From positions 623,797 through 687,796 of the forward strand of contig CAJNDS010001746.1 of assembly GCA_905221605.1 (NCBI GenBank): a DNA stretch of 64,000 nucleotides, read 5' to 3'. The stretch is from Symbiodinium natans. Taxonomy: Eukaryota > Sar > Dinophyceae > Suessiales > Symbiodiniaceae. The stretch's first letter is position 1; every line of letters begins with the position of its first letter. The translations under genes were made by a program, and so were the position numbers. The notes under the pieces are model-generated. The model had not been told where the DNA came from, did not search any database, and worked only from the letters and a program-made list of their open reading frames with translations. Below are positions 1 through 11,180 of the stretch, piece by piece.

Positions 1-3000
1 TTGTTCAGTCTGTCAATGCTAGCAGAACATGCTGTTGGAGTTCAGAGCCCCGGCTTCACTCAGGCATCGGTGCGCCCGAACCCGCCGCTTGGTAATACCT
101 TGGTGACTCACCAGATACTAGCGTAGCGGCGTAGCATCGCGGCGCTCAGCTCGCTAGAGTCCCAGCACGCCACAGGTTCCTGGAAGCAACACCGTCCACC
201 GAATGCCCTGAGGAGGCTGGCAGTGGGTGCCATCTCACATCATCTCAGCTGTCCGTCGCCGTCTCGTGCTGCAGGATTGCCAAAGCGACATTGCCACCGT
301 GGCCGAGGCGACGAAAGCGAACCGCGCTTCGGGCTTCGAAAAATATCGGCATTGTTCGGCATAGTTCGGAAATTGCTTCGGAGGTCTGCGCCGGTGCAGA
401 AGGCAGTGGAGAAGACTTCCAAGTTTGGAAGCTGGACAGCGGTCTCGACTGCTTGCCTCCGGAGCTGCTCGCTTAGCAAAGCACACCCTGACTTGGGTTG
501 CCCAAGGTGTGCTGAAGGATTGTCCTTGCTCCTTACTGATACAGCCTCTGCGTTGGCGCATGTTGGCGTTGCTGAAGCCGAGGCACCAGCACGTACAAGG
601 AAGAGTCAGCACGGCGTCAACAGCCGCCACTGCGCGGGACCTGGACATGTGGCCTCGTGACGATGCTTTGCAGCAGGCCGATGGGATAGATGCTTTCAAC
701 GTGTAGCAGTTTCGGTGAACACGCAGTATTGCCACGAATGCTAACTGCTGCTGATCGCGTGGTGCCGGCAACATTCACATACGTTCGTCTTATGCGTAAC
801 GCGTGTGCATTGAGGAGACTTTATTCTGCACAGGCGAAGCGGCCCCCGCACCAGATCCCACTCCCTGAACCGAAGTCCCATACCCACGCCTTAGACAGGC
901 CCGCTTGCGGTTCAAGGGATCCACTGTGAGGGTGTAAGATAGAGATGCGCAGGCGTCCATGCCTGGAACAGTTTTTTTGGGGCGGAAGACCGTTCTCACC
1001 TCTCTTGGAATTACTACGTCCCTGTCACCCACACCATCTACCTCTTCATCTGGGACCCTATCTCTAGCTCCTGTTAATGGTTAGCCTGAACTCAAAGACC
1101 CACACAGTTCATGCTTCTCTCCCTGTCACCCACACCATCTACCTCTTGGATCTAGTATTAACTCTGTGACAGACCATGAACTCGCGAACCCACCCTCGGG
1201 ACCCTATCTCTAGCTCCTGTTAACCGTTCACATGACACCACACCTTACAAGGCGGTAACTACTGAATCACCCATACAATCATCACCTTAGAAACCAGGGC
1301 GCAATATTACATCCCATACTCAAGCCCTCAGCCCGTGCGCCCTGCTCCCTGTATTCCTCAACTGCTCAAAACTCTGGGGGGTCCTACGTGTTTTGAGACC
1401 CCAAACATTGAAGACCCCCCGCCCCTTCTGCACCCTGCATCCCTGACCTAAGCATCCCTGGTTCAAGGACGACAGAGCTCGAACACCGAGGCTGCAGATG
1501 CTGATCTCGCAACTGGAGCACGGCGTCTCGGAGTGCGAATGCTGGTTTGTGACCTTTTTTGGATATCGGTATGCAAGTATAGAGGTTTGGGGCTTACGCG
1601 GGCTGAATAGGTTTATGATCGTATATTATGGTCTGCAATCTGGCATCTCAAGACGGCTCACACATGGTCGCTCCGCGTCTTTGAAATGAGAAGAAACAGT
1701 ACTTGGCTTCTTGTCCGGCCAGCAAGCTGCGAGAGCTTCTTGAGAGCGTTTCCTTCTGCGATGACTCCGAGACAAGCGTGAAGCTTCCACAACAGTGGGC
1801 GTCTGAAAGCTAGGCAGTGCCTGCCTTGGAAATTCGGAACTGTAAGTGCTTGGAGTCGTGGCTGCAACCAAGCCGCAAGCCCCACCTTCCCAGACTCTTC
1901 CTCTTGCGTTCGAGACCTGAACAACAACCCTCCTGAATCCATCAAGGCTCTGGAATACACGCAGAAAAAGCCAGACAGTACACGCCCCAGTAAAACCTGC
2001 AAGGGGAATTTTAAATTTTCGGTCCATCCCTGGTAAGCCTGGCCCAGGCGTGTGTGGCCTCCAAGATGACTTGCAGTGGGAACGCCAGAAGCGGCAGGAG
2101 GCTTGAATGTCCACTTGAACCACATATAGCCACTTTTCACGATGGGCGAAGCCCAAACCCTAGAGACCCTAATGACAGTGCCACAGCCCAAAGCCCCAGA
2201 ATCCCAGCTTCCCAAGAGGCGGACGCCTGCTGCGAGAGTTTGAGCCCGGGCTTTCATGGAGGGTTGAGGGTCATCAGATGAAGGACGTATGAGCTCGGTG
2301 CTCAGGCTTTGGGGAAGGATCGGACGATGGTGCAGGGTATCAGAAAAGGCAAGGGATAAAGTGGAGGAGGAACGTAGGGGCAAGGAGGGCCGACTTTCTC
2401 CCGTCTCACCCGGAATGAACAGAGAGATTTCATGTCGTGTTCGTGATCAGTCCTGTGGCGATGATCGGCTCCTCGATCCTCCCAAGAACCTGCGATCTTT
2501 CTCACTTTCTCTCCTGCTGCAGACTGCACAGCTGCTGACCCCGCAATCGCGGGACATCCCAATCCAGCCCCAAGTCGCTAAGGAACATCGAGCTTTCCAG
2601 CTTGAAACGCCTACTGCTCCAGACTTCCCGCGCTGCGCAAGATCTCGAAGCCCAGCCGCCCGACTGCAACAGCACAGGGGCCCCGCGGCCCGGTGGTCGG
2701 GCCTCTAGCTGTAGCATGTCCAGAACAGGACTTCTAGACGCCATCCCGCGTTCAAAGCCGTTGCCTTCAGTCTCTTCTTCGGCGCGGCGCGTGCTTGAGC
2801 GCTCAGGTGCGACCGCCTACAGCAGCTCAACGACGAGCTCAAGGCGGAGATCGCCTCGCAGCAAGAAGAGCGGCCTGGCCGACATGACCAGATATCCAAA
2901 ATGCAGGGCTTCTAAGGTTTAGGAGGGCAAGCTTCTCTTCATGTCTCCATGCCGCCTACGTCATGATCAGGTGGGGTGCGCATCGACTGTTTTCTTTTTT

Positions 3001-3377
3001 CACAGCTTTCTGAGTCTTTCGAGAGTCTTCCGAGCATGCGAGGATGGATGAACTACGGCTACAGCAGGCCGCTTCCGGGTCTGTAGATCCGAGTTCGTGC
3101 CTTGAGAGTGCAGGGATGGTGCCAGAGCACCTGGGGTCTCTCCACTCTGAAGACAAGATGCCGGGATCGATTTTCCATAAAGGGAGCGGTCCCAGCGGCA
3201 GCATGCCTCGCTTTCTTTCCGAGATGCAGGCATGTAGTACACCAAACACCTAGCACCCCGCGCAAGCCGAGACTAAGCTCCACTGACCCTTGAGGCGGCG
3301 AGCCTGGAGAATGTTGAGCCGTGGATGGCAGGGCTCCTTCAGCCGCTTGCCGTTTCGAGAGTCTGGTTTTTTCTCTT

Positions 3378-3378
<1 letters not shown>
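1..3378. other. No supported gene
   Basis: I read both strands and found only short, compositionally driven open frames with no recognisable domain or credible exon chain. The only structure I can point to is the repeated blocks at 1,019-1,225 and a few CCCTAAA-like scraps near 2,155-2,175. This is the general picture of dinoflagellate intergenic DNA. A lowly conserved multi-exon gene cannot be excluded, because short exons would not stand out by eye. Confidence 0.5.
1019..1225. repeat. Shuffled short direct repeats
   Basis: A block of about 27 bases starting CCCTGTCACCCACACC occurs near 1,019 and again near 1,121. A second block of about 26 bases starting GGGACCCTATCTCTAGC occurs near 1,051 and again near 1,198. 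The copies are essentially identical but the sequence between them differs, so this is not one simple tandem repeat. It looks like a small segment that was duplicated and then rearranged. No coding role is visible. Confidence 0.7.

Positions 3379-3408
<30 letters not shown>
3379..3408 (+). repeat. Poly-G run of 30
   Basis: Thirty consecutive guanines are read directly. A run this long could form G-quadruplex structure on the plus strand and i-motif on the minus strand. It is also a place where sequencing length is unreliable. Nothing coding flanks it. Confidence 0.95.
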
Positions 3409-3409
<1 letters not shown>

Positions 3410-3784
3410 GAAAGATGTCCTAGTGCTCAAAACCTGTGGCGGGGCGGCGAGGGGGCGTTGCTCGTAGGATGTTTTCAGGTTGCCCAAAGTCTTGCCGCCA
3501 GTAGCCTGCATGTTTTATGCTTACAAGGGGTGTGGCATAGTGTATTTCATCAGACAAGCCAGCTTTACACATGTTTTTTGGCCTAGCGGGACAGGCCGGC
3601 CCCCACCCCTAACAACGAAACCTTGGCATTATCATCCCCATAGCTACTGGCCGTCCGGTGTCAGGGCTAAGGGACCGAGGTGAACTTGACACCGTAAACC
3701 CCAGTCCTAGACCCTAGAGAGAAGATAGAAAGGAGAAGAGCAGATAAGAGAAACTCTAAACCCTAAGTTCAAGAAAAGCTGCAC
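3409..3784. other. No gene; telomere-like scrap near 3,760
   Basis: There is no credible open frame. Near 3,710 and 3,757-3,767 there are short CTAGACCCTAG and CTAAACCCTAAG stretches that resemble the complement of the TTTAGGG telomere repeat. They are too short to call an array. Confidence 0.5.
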
Positions 3785-4492
3785 CCCTCTTGTTTTCTCT
3801 CTCGCTCTCTCTCCCTCTTTTCTTTCTTGCTCTTTCTTTCTTTCTACCTTTCTTTCTTTCCCTCCCCGCTTTTCAGGCTCCCAACCCACTGGTGCTCATG
3901 ATGTTGTTGCTCCCTCTCTGTCTCTCTCTTCTCTGTATGTTATTTGTCTTTATTTCTCTTTCTTTCTCTTTATTTCTCTGTATTTCTCTGTATTTCTCTT
4001 TCTTTCTCTTTCTTTCTCTTTCTTTCTCTTTCTTTCTCTTTCTTTCTCTTTCTTTCTCTTTCTTTCTCTTTCTTTCTCTTTCTTTCTCTTTCTTTCTCTG
4101 TATTTCTCTTTCTTTCTCTTTCTTTCTCTTTCTTTCTCTTTCTTTTTCTTTGTCATTCTTTGTTTCTTTCTTTCTTTCTGTCTATTTCCTTCCTCTCTAT
4201 CTTTCTTCCTGCCTTCCTTTCTTTCTTCCTTCCTTTCTTTCTTCCTTCCGTTCTTTCTTCCTTTTTTCCTTCCTTCCTTCCTTCCTTCCTTTCTTTCTTT
4301 CTTTCTGTCTCTCGCTCTCTCTCTCTCTCTCTCTCTTGCTCTCTTGCTCTCTTTCTCTGTTTTGTCTCTTTTGTCTCTTTTGTCTCTTTTGTCTCTGTTG
4401 TCTCTTTTGTCTCTTTTCTCTCTTTTCTCTCTTTTCTCTCTTTTTTCTGCCTTTTTGTCTCTTTCTGTCAATCTCTCAATCTCTTTCTTTTG
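3785..4492 (+). repeat. Polypyrimidine microsatellite, about 0.7 kb
   Basis: Almost every base on the plus strand is C or T. The core is a nearly perfect CTTTCTTTCT-type array (about 3,955-4,150). It grades into CTTC-rich blocks (about 4,190-4,310), a CT dinucleotide run (about 4,312-4,335) and TTTTGTCTC repeats (about 4,360-4,450), and ends beside a CG-alternating stretch near 4,506-4,520. Such mirror-symmetric homopyrimidine DNA can adopt triplex (H-DNA) forms. The long Phe/Ser/Leu and Lys/Arg/Glu open frames across it are by-products of the repeat. Confidence 0.95.
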
Positions 4493-5584
4493 TGCGGGTG
4501 TTCGTGTGCGCGCGCGCGCTCCCGCGCCTGTATCCTGAGCATCAGTGGGGTGGCTCCGGGTAGCCTTGTACCCCTTACGCGCCTGAAGGGCATCATGGCT
4601 GCGAAACATCGAAGAGTATTACCCTCAGTGCCCTTGAGGGCCTCACTTTTCGGTGTTTCGCACGCATGGATCCCGCTGGGCACGCTGCTGCGCGTGCCAC
4701 GCTACCCGCTACCCTTGATTGACGTTGGAACCCATAGTAGTGCAGCACAGTATACCGCAGTGTACCATAGCATACTATCGACAGCTAAAGTATACATTCT
4801 ACAACTGCTGAAAATGCCTCGGATGCCCAGGATGGGTACATCGCAAGCCGGGCCGGGCGCTTCAGCCCAGACCGATCCCGCTACGTTTCAGCAGCTTGCC
4901 TGCATTCGCTGCACCTGGCATGTAGCATCATCGTGTACTGCGCAGCTACTGTGCAGCCCAGGTCGAAGGAGTCTCGGACGATAGCTTTCGGGGCGGACGT
5001 GGAGGTTGACCCTATGGCCCTATGGACCCGTGCGACCCCGCATCGCTCTTGTTGCAACTTGGCCGTATAAAACTCAGGCGCTTTGCGTATCTTTGCGTCC
5101 AGTGTGCAAGCAAGTCCTGAAAGTCCTGAGGCCGAACCTGCTGGAGTACCTTTCCGCCCCCTGCCTCTAAGAGATTGCAAGTGTAGCGGTTGGTGACCAG
5201 CTGTGCGGTGAAGGGAATATGAAAGAATTGAAGAATTTCAGAGCAGTTGACGGATCTGACAGAACCCCAGAGATGGGGGCCCGCCTGCACGTGCGCCCAA
5301 ATAGGTGGATGACATTTTGGAGTGGCGCCGGACATCCCAACAAACCAGACGTCCCAGGGCAGGGAGCTTGGTGCGCTTTTCTCAATGTGTTGCAACGTGC
5401 GTCGCATCGCGGGAAGACTAGTACCAGGACCATGCAATCGTTATCATCACAACCTGAGGTCCTGATGCAGCATCTGACCGAAATGGGCAGGTTGGACAGG
5501 TGCGGTAGGGTGTGGGTTCGTCCTGGAATGCTTCGGATTAGCACATTGCCTGGCCACTCGCGTCGTGTACCATGACTGCGCAGG
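4493..5584. other. No confident gene; one weak ORF at 5,219-5,575 (+)
   Basis: An open frame of 118 codons at 5,219-5,575 precedes the candidate exon block at 5,585. Its composition is not obviously non-coding, but I see no motif, and the frame ends in a stop just before the better block. It could be an unrelated frame or a decayed upstream exon. The rest of the interval holds nothing I can support. Confidence 0.35.
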
Positions 5585-6327
5585 TACGAGACGATTCTCG
5601 ATTTTTGTGCAAAATGGCGGTCTGGTGGGAAGGACCCTCGTGCCTTCGATGCCGACATTGTGAAGGATGTCACGCAGAAGAAGTTCTTTGAGTGTCTCTT
5701 GGCCCTTAATGTATTGTCAATAGCCGGGATCAGGTCTGCCTACCAAACGGGGTCCGCTTGTCAATCCCAGGCCGATGGTGGTGTATGATGATGGCGAGAG
5801 CTGGCTACACCCAAGCATTTACAGAAAGCGATATCTGCCATATCGTCCAAGCAAACCTTCGAGATTTGTTTGTGCATTTCTGCGATGTGGATGAATCTGT
5901 GAGTCTGTCCGCGCACCTTCTTATTCTGAACCATGCCTTTGGCTGCCACCCGTTTGTGCAGCAACTGATTTCGGAAGCCATGCTGGGCGTGATGGCAGAC
6001 CTGCTACCGGAGTCCGCTGAAATTACCAAAGAGGCCTCGATCAAGGCAGAGTGGTGCGCAGAGCATCTTGAATGGATTTGGCGCGCACTGACGAGGTCTC
6101 AGCGTCAGAAGTGGGTGTCCTTCCTGGTCAGACTCCTGCAGGGTCAGAAGGCATGCCAGATCACATTGATTGATCGCCTGAAGCTCCTGTGGCGAGCTGA
6201 TGACGATCCCAGCCGAAGCTACGCAGAAGCAGACCAGCAGCTGAAGGTTCTTTCGCACCAGCCCAGATGTGAGGCGAGCGCTTGGCAGACTGCGGCGGTC
6301 GTAAATCGGCGGGGTGAAGATGAGTGA
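5585..6327 (+). CDS. Candidate host exon block, helical protein of unknown function
   Basis: Two adjoining stretches read like real protein. The first (5,585 to about 5,733) gives about 50 residues including ILDFCAKWRSGGKDPRAFDA. The second (about 5,790-6,327, a different frame) gives about 175 residues rich in amphipathic helix, including QKWVSFLVRLLQGQKACQIT, and ends at a stop. To join them the frame must change between 5,734 and about 5,800. A short intron is possible: GT at 5,734 and AG candidates near 5,771 and 5,797, of which only the later one restores frame. The first stretch follows CAG at 5,583, which could be an acceptor, and has no ATG, so this would be the 3' end of a longer gene. 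A decayed gene is equally possible. I recognise no family; the helical character is only loosely HEAT-like. Confidence 0.4.
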
Positions 6328-6454
6328 AGAAAAGAGAACCCGAAGCTTCCTAAAGCCATGAAACACCCGGACGTTGCCATACTCGTCGAACAGCCGAATT
6401 TTGGCCTACACAAGCAAGTCAGATCCACAGATCGGCCGGGCCCAGACGGTCTAC

Positions 6455-6625
6455 AGGATTTAGGTTTCTGGGTTTCGAGTCTAGGGTCTAGGGTTCAAGG
6501 GTTTAGGGTCCAGGGTGTCAACCCTGGCGAGGGCCCGAACCCGAACATTCAGGGTTTAGGGCTTCGAGTTTGGGTCTAGGGTTTAGGGCTTAGGTGTCTG
6601 GGCTTTTGGGTTTAGGGTTAGGGTT
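6455..6625 (+). repeat. Interstitial telomere-like repeats (degenerate TTTAGGG)
   Basis: About 170 bases are packed with GGGTTTAGGG, TCTAGGGTTTAGGGCTT and related variants, ending in GGGTTTAGGGTTAGGGTT. Dinoflagellate chromosome ends carry the plant-type TTTAGGG repeat, so this looks like an old internal patch of telomere sequence. The many variant units point to age. It sits about 0.6 kb before the start of the large tandem units. Confidence 0.75.
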
Positions 6626-7240
6626 GTCGCTGTCACGCTTGGACAAAAAAGGGATCCCTGAGTTGTAGGCCGCCACATTCTTGTCAAACACGGTGGCTTC
6701 TCATTTTTCACGCACGCCGGGGGGGGGCAGGGTGAAGACACCACGCTGCAGCACCGCGCGGGCTGGGAGATTTGGCTCCTAGTAGGCTTTTCAATATGGC
6801 GAGAAATTGGCATCGATGAAAGATTCCAGGCCCCGCAACCATTAATTATGTTCTTTGTTCTCTGCTGTCCGTGTGTGAGCGTGTGTGTCGTGGATTAGGT
6901 GTGGTATCTTGTCACCCGCACCTTCAAAATAATCTTGCTTATGCATTGTCGAACTCTTCAGCAAGCCTCCAAATCATGAGAAGCACAGAATTTGAAAATA
7001 CGCTTGCGCATGACGGTGAAGAAGGTCAGGGGGTGGGGGTGGGCGGGGCCGAGGAGGAGCGTCACCAGCCTCCCAAAAAACATATGCAGGTCGATCGGTA
7101 CGCCTCTCGTTTCGTGCATGGCACTTGCCAGTCCTTTGCCCAATGCTCCACGCGTAGGGCTATCTATGGCCCCGAACCCGCACACTAAATGCAAACAAGT
7201 TTCCACTCTACCTACTACTCCTACTTTCTATTTAACATTT
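6626..7240. other. No supported gene
   Basis: A G-run near 6,719-6,727 and scattered short open frames are all I see. No domain, exon-like block or RNA gene is recognisable. Confidence 0.5.
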
Positions 7241-7495
7241 CTGTTGCTACTATTGCTACACTGCAAACCCTTGCAACTATTTCTACCTTACGAGCTCTGC
7301 TTCCGCAATATCAAGCCGTGTGCGGATACTCTGGCTCTTGCCTGTCAGGCCGCAGCCCCACGGCTTGTGCTCAACATCATGATTCAGGAATGTTGACTCA
7401 GGAAATTAGCACACACACACAGACACTTGGCAGCTTAACACGTAAGACGTAGCCCCCTCGGGTCTGCAGTCTGCCATGATGAAGGTGTTCGGAGA

Positions 7496-7890
7496 CCTTC
7501 GAGTTTGGAGCGTCTTGTGCGGGAGGCTTCTGCAGGCAAGAATCTGCTTTCCCTTCCGACTTTGTGGGGCCTGTGGCGGGCTCCTCTCTCATGCGCACTC
7601 AGGCGTCCAAGATCCCACTTCCAACGATATGGGATAGCTTGTTGCCACTGAAAGGAGGCATCGCGAACAGCATGCGCCTCTTCGACCCGACAATCAGATT
7701 GTTGAGTCACAGATTCAGATTCTCCGTTGAGACCACCCAAAGCAAAAGATCGACTCTTGCCTAGCCTTGGCTTGAGTCCTTGGGACCTTTGTCGGTGGCA
7801 GCCCTTCGAGATCGTGGAGACAACTTCTCCTGAAGACGCAGCGTGCATCGGAGCGCGGTGCTGCAGCGACTCTTGCAAAACTTGCTAGGA
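7496..7890 (+). repeat. Unit-opening block, copy 1 of 3
   Basis: This block begins CTTCGAGTTTGGAGCGTC and is highly similar to 27,908-28,300 and 52,597-52,875. It precedes the ~260-bp repeats in copies 1 and 2. In the third copy the retroelement interrupts it. It therefore marks the start of each large unit. Confidence 0.88.
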
Positions 7891-8420
7891 CGAAGGGAGG
7901 TTTACTCAATCTTGACGAGTGATAGGCGTGAGCCGACTTGGAAGGTGAGCGATTTCACGTGCTCTTCTGCCGTTTCAACCATGTGGGGTTCGTGAAGATT
8001 AGTTCAAAGAGGCATGAACAGATTGCGAAGTGGAACCGCATGGCTCGCGACACGACATGCCCTTCTGGTGGCATGCCTTCAAGATCGTAGAGATAACATC
8101 TGCTCCAGATGAAATGTGCATCGGGGCGCGATGCTTCACTGACTTTTGCAAAGCTTGAAACTATAAAGGGAGGTTTAATCAGTTGTGAGCCGACTTGGAA
8201 TGTGAGCGATATCACTTGCTCTTTGGCCGCATCAACCATGTGAGGTTCGTGAAGATTAGTTCAGACAGGCAGGAACAGACTGCGAAGTGGAACCGCATGG
8301 CTCGCGACATGACATGCCCTGTTGGTGGCATGCCCTTCGAGAACGTAGAGTCGGCTTCTCTTGAAGATATGGTGTGCATCGGAGCGTTATGCTGAGTCCA
8401 CATGAGCCTCCTGGACCAAG
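7888..8420 (+). repeat. Short ~270-bp tandem repeats, array 1
   Basis: Two units begin near 7,888 and 8,163 with the GAAGGGAGGTTTAATCAG-type core. They continue through GTTTCAACCATGTG and GAAGTGGAACCGCAT. The same family forms the longer arrays at 28.2-29.6 kb and 46.5-47.6 kb. Small minus-strand open frames recur in each unit but show no known domain. Confidence 0.8.
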
Positions 8421-11180
8421 CGGATCTAGCCAAGCCTAACCAGCAACAGCTTTGAGGCGGCTTAGAAGGCGGACGATCTAACTTGCCCAGTGGATACCGT
8501 TGCTGAAGGGACGGCATCGAAGCCAGATAGCATTTTCAGCCGTGTGAGCATCAGAAAAGCAGATACAAACAGGCAGCGAAACAGGCATGAACAGACTGGG
8601 ACCTGGAACGACATAACTTGTGACATTACGTGCCCCTTTTGTGGCGGGACGCCGTCGATGTAGAGACGGCTTCCCTTGACGCGGTGTGCGTGGGAGCCTG
8701 CATCCGGCTGTAGCGTTTGTTTAAGAGACTCGAGGCAGGTGAGAATCGGGCCTTTGGCTGAAGAGGAAGTCGAAGTCTCCACATGGAGAGGGCCGGACGC
8801 CACAGTCCACCCCGGGCCCACCCCCGTCAGCCACATCAGCTTCTGTTTTCCACGACGGACATTTCTACCACAGGTGCTGGTATGGAGGTCCCAGACCTAG
8901 GCGGCCTCTACGTTGGTCTTTGTTTTGGTACGGGCCATGCCATCTCGAGTGGCACAGGCAGCAGGTACTGTACGCCCTGCTGCGCAGCATCTACGTCCTC
9001 GTTATTGCACACGCTGGGCAGCTCAGACATTGCTGAAAGTGTTTCCTGATTCTGCTTGGCACTGTTCTGAAGCAGCTAGCCGCAGCAGCCGTGGCCGCCT
9101 GTTGTCGGGCTTCGGCAGTGTCTGCTTAGGTGCCAGCAAATGGACCAGGAAGCAACTGTATGCACGTCATAGACCCGACAATCTGTTGAGCAAGCTGCAG
9201 AGCAACAGATGACTCTTGCCTAGCCTTGGCTTGGGGCCCTGGGACTTTTGTCGATGGCATGCCCTTCGAGAACGTAGAGATAACTTCGCTTGAAGATATG
9301 GTGTGCATCGGAGTGTTATGCTGAGTCCACATGAGCTTCCTGATGGCAGCGGCTTTGGCAAAGCTTGCTAGGACCAAGCGAGATCTAGCCAAGCCTAACC
9401 AGCAACAGCTTTGAGGCGGCTTAGAAGGCGGACGATCTAGCTTGCCCAGTGGATACCGTCGCTGAAGGGACGGCATCGAAGCCAGATAGCATTTTCAGCC
9501 GTGTGAGCATCAGAAAAACAGATGCAAGCAGGCGTGAACAGACACCTGGAACGACATAACCTGTGACATTACGTGCCCCATTTGTGGCGGGACGCCATCG
9601 ATGACGTAGAGACGGCTTCTCTGGACGACGCGGTGTGCATGGGAGCCTGCATCCATGGTTGCTGTGTGCTGGTGCCTGGCTGCGTGCCTGGCTGCAGGTG
9701 AGAATCCGGCCTTTGGCTCAAAAACGTCGAGGTCTCCAAATGGAAAGGGCCGGACGCCTCAGTTTTTGCACGACGGACATTTGCCGGGCACCGTGACTTG
9801 AGACCCCCAGGACCTCAGATCCACTCTTGCCTCGCCCGGGCGTGCCCACTGGTCTTGGCAATCTGGTTGTTTAGTCGAGGTACTTCGCTTCCTGTAACAT
9901 GATTTGTTCTTTTTCGGCGGACTGGCGCTGTCATCGGCTGCCTCAGTGACTAGTTCTGGTGGATGGGTTCCCATGTCCATACCCCGGGCCGTACTGCAGG
10001 TGCTTGCAGGGACCCATGCAGAACGTGGACCTAGGCCCTAGCAGCTTGCTCTTCTCGATAGTTTTCTCTTTCTTGCACACGCTGGGCAGCTCACACATTG
10101 CTGAAAGTGTTTCTTGATTCTGACTGTGTCGTCAACTTCAAAGACTCAACTGCTCCCAACGCCTACATGGCGCAGAACGAAATGGGCCAACGCGATTCTG
10201 ATTAGCGCTGTTCTGAAGTGGCCGGCTGCAAGTGGCCGTGGCGGACAGCGTCTGTTTGGGCGCCAGCAAATGGGCCACGAGGCAACGATATCTTCGCCCG
10301 GCAGTCTGTTGAGAAAGCTGCAGAGCAACAGACCGACTCTTGCCTAGCCTTGGCTTGGGGCCCTGGGACTTTTGTCGATGGCATGCCCTTCGAGGTCGTC
10401 GAGATGACTTCTCTTTAAGCTGCGGTGTGCATCGGAGCTTTATGCTGAGTCCACATGAGCCCCTGATTGCAGCGGCTTTGGCAAAGCTATCTAGCCAAGC
10501 CTAACCAACAACAGCTTTGAGGCGGCTTAGAAGGCGGACGATCTAGCTTGCCCAGTGGATACCGTCGCTGAAGGGACGGCATCGAAGCCAGATAGCATTT
10601 TCAGCCGTGTGAGCATCAGAAAAACAGATGCAAGCAGGCGTGAACAGACACCTGGAACGACTAACCTGTGACATTGCGTGCCCCATTTGTGGCGGGACGC
10701 CATCGATGACGTAGAGACGGCTTCTCTGGACGACGCGGTGTGCATCGGGGCCTGCATCCGGCTGTAGCGCTTGTTTAAGAGACTCGACGCAGCTGAAAAT
10801 CAGGCCTTTGGCCGAGGAGGAATGTCGAAGTCTCCACATGGAAAGGGCCGGACGCCACCACCCCGAGCCCATCAGTTCTCGTTCATGACGGTCATTTGCC
10901 GGGCACCGTGACTTGAGATCCACTCTTGCCTCGCCCGTGCCCACTGGTCTTGGCAATCTGGTTGTTTAGTCGAGGTACTTAAACTCTGGTCTGGTGCTTT
11001 TGGACGGGTGCTGTCATCGGCGGCCTGACCAGTTCTGGTGCCCCGGGCCGTACTGCAGGTGCTCGCATGGAGGCCCCAGACCTAGGCACGGCCAAGTCGC
11101 CTGCTCCCTACGTCGGTCTTTGTTTTTGCACGGGGCATGCCATCTCGAGTGGTGCAAGCAGCAGATATGGCCGCGTGCCA
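8420..11180 (+). repeat. Three copies of a ~1-kb repeat
   Basis: The landmark GAAGCCAGATAGCATTTTC occurs at 8,519, 9,478 and 10,584. It is followed each time by the block with GTGGCGGGACGCC and, with variation, by the CATGCCATCTCGAGTGG block (8,938 and 11,138). Spacings are about 0.96 and 1.11 kb. The second large unit holds only one version (landmark near 29,693), so this is a local amplification in copy 1 or a contraction in copy 2. No coding potential is evident. Confidence 0.8.

Noticed and set aside
3790-4984. Long plus-strand open frames of Phe/Ser/Leu and a minus-strand frame of Lys/Arg/Glu
   Set aside because: They are direct translations of the polypyrimidine microsatellite; absence of stops follows from the repeat, and no non-repetitive domain is attached.
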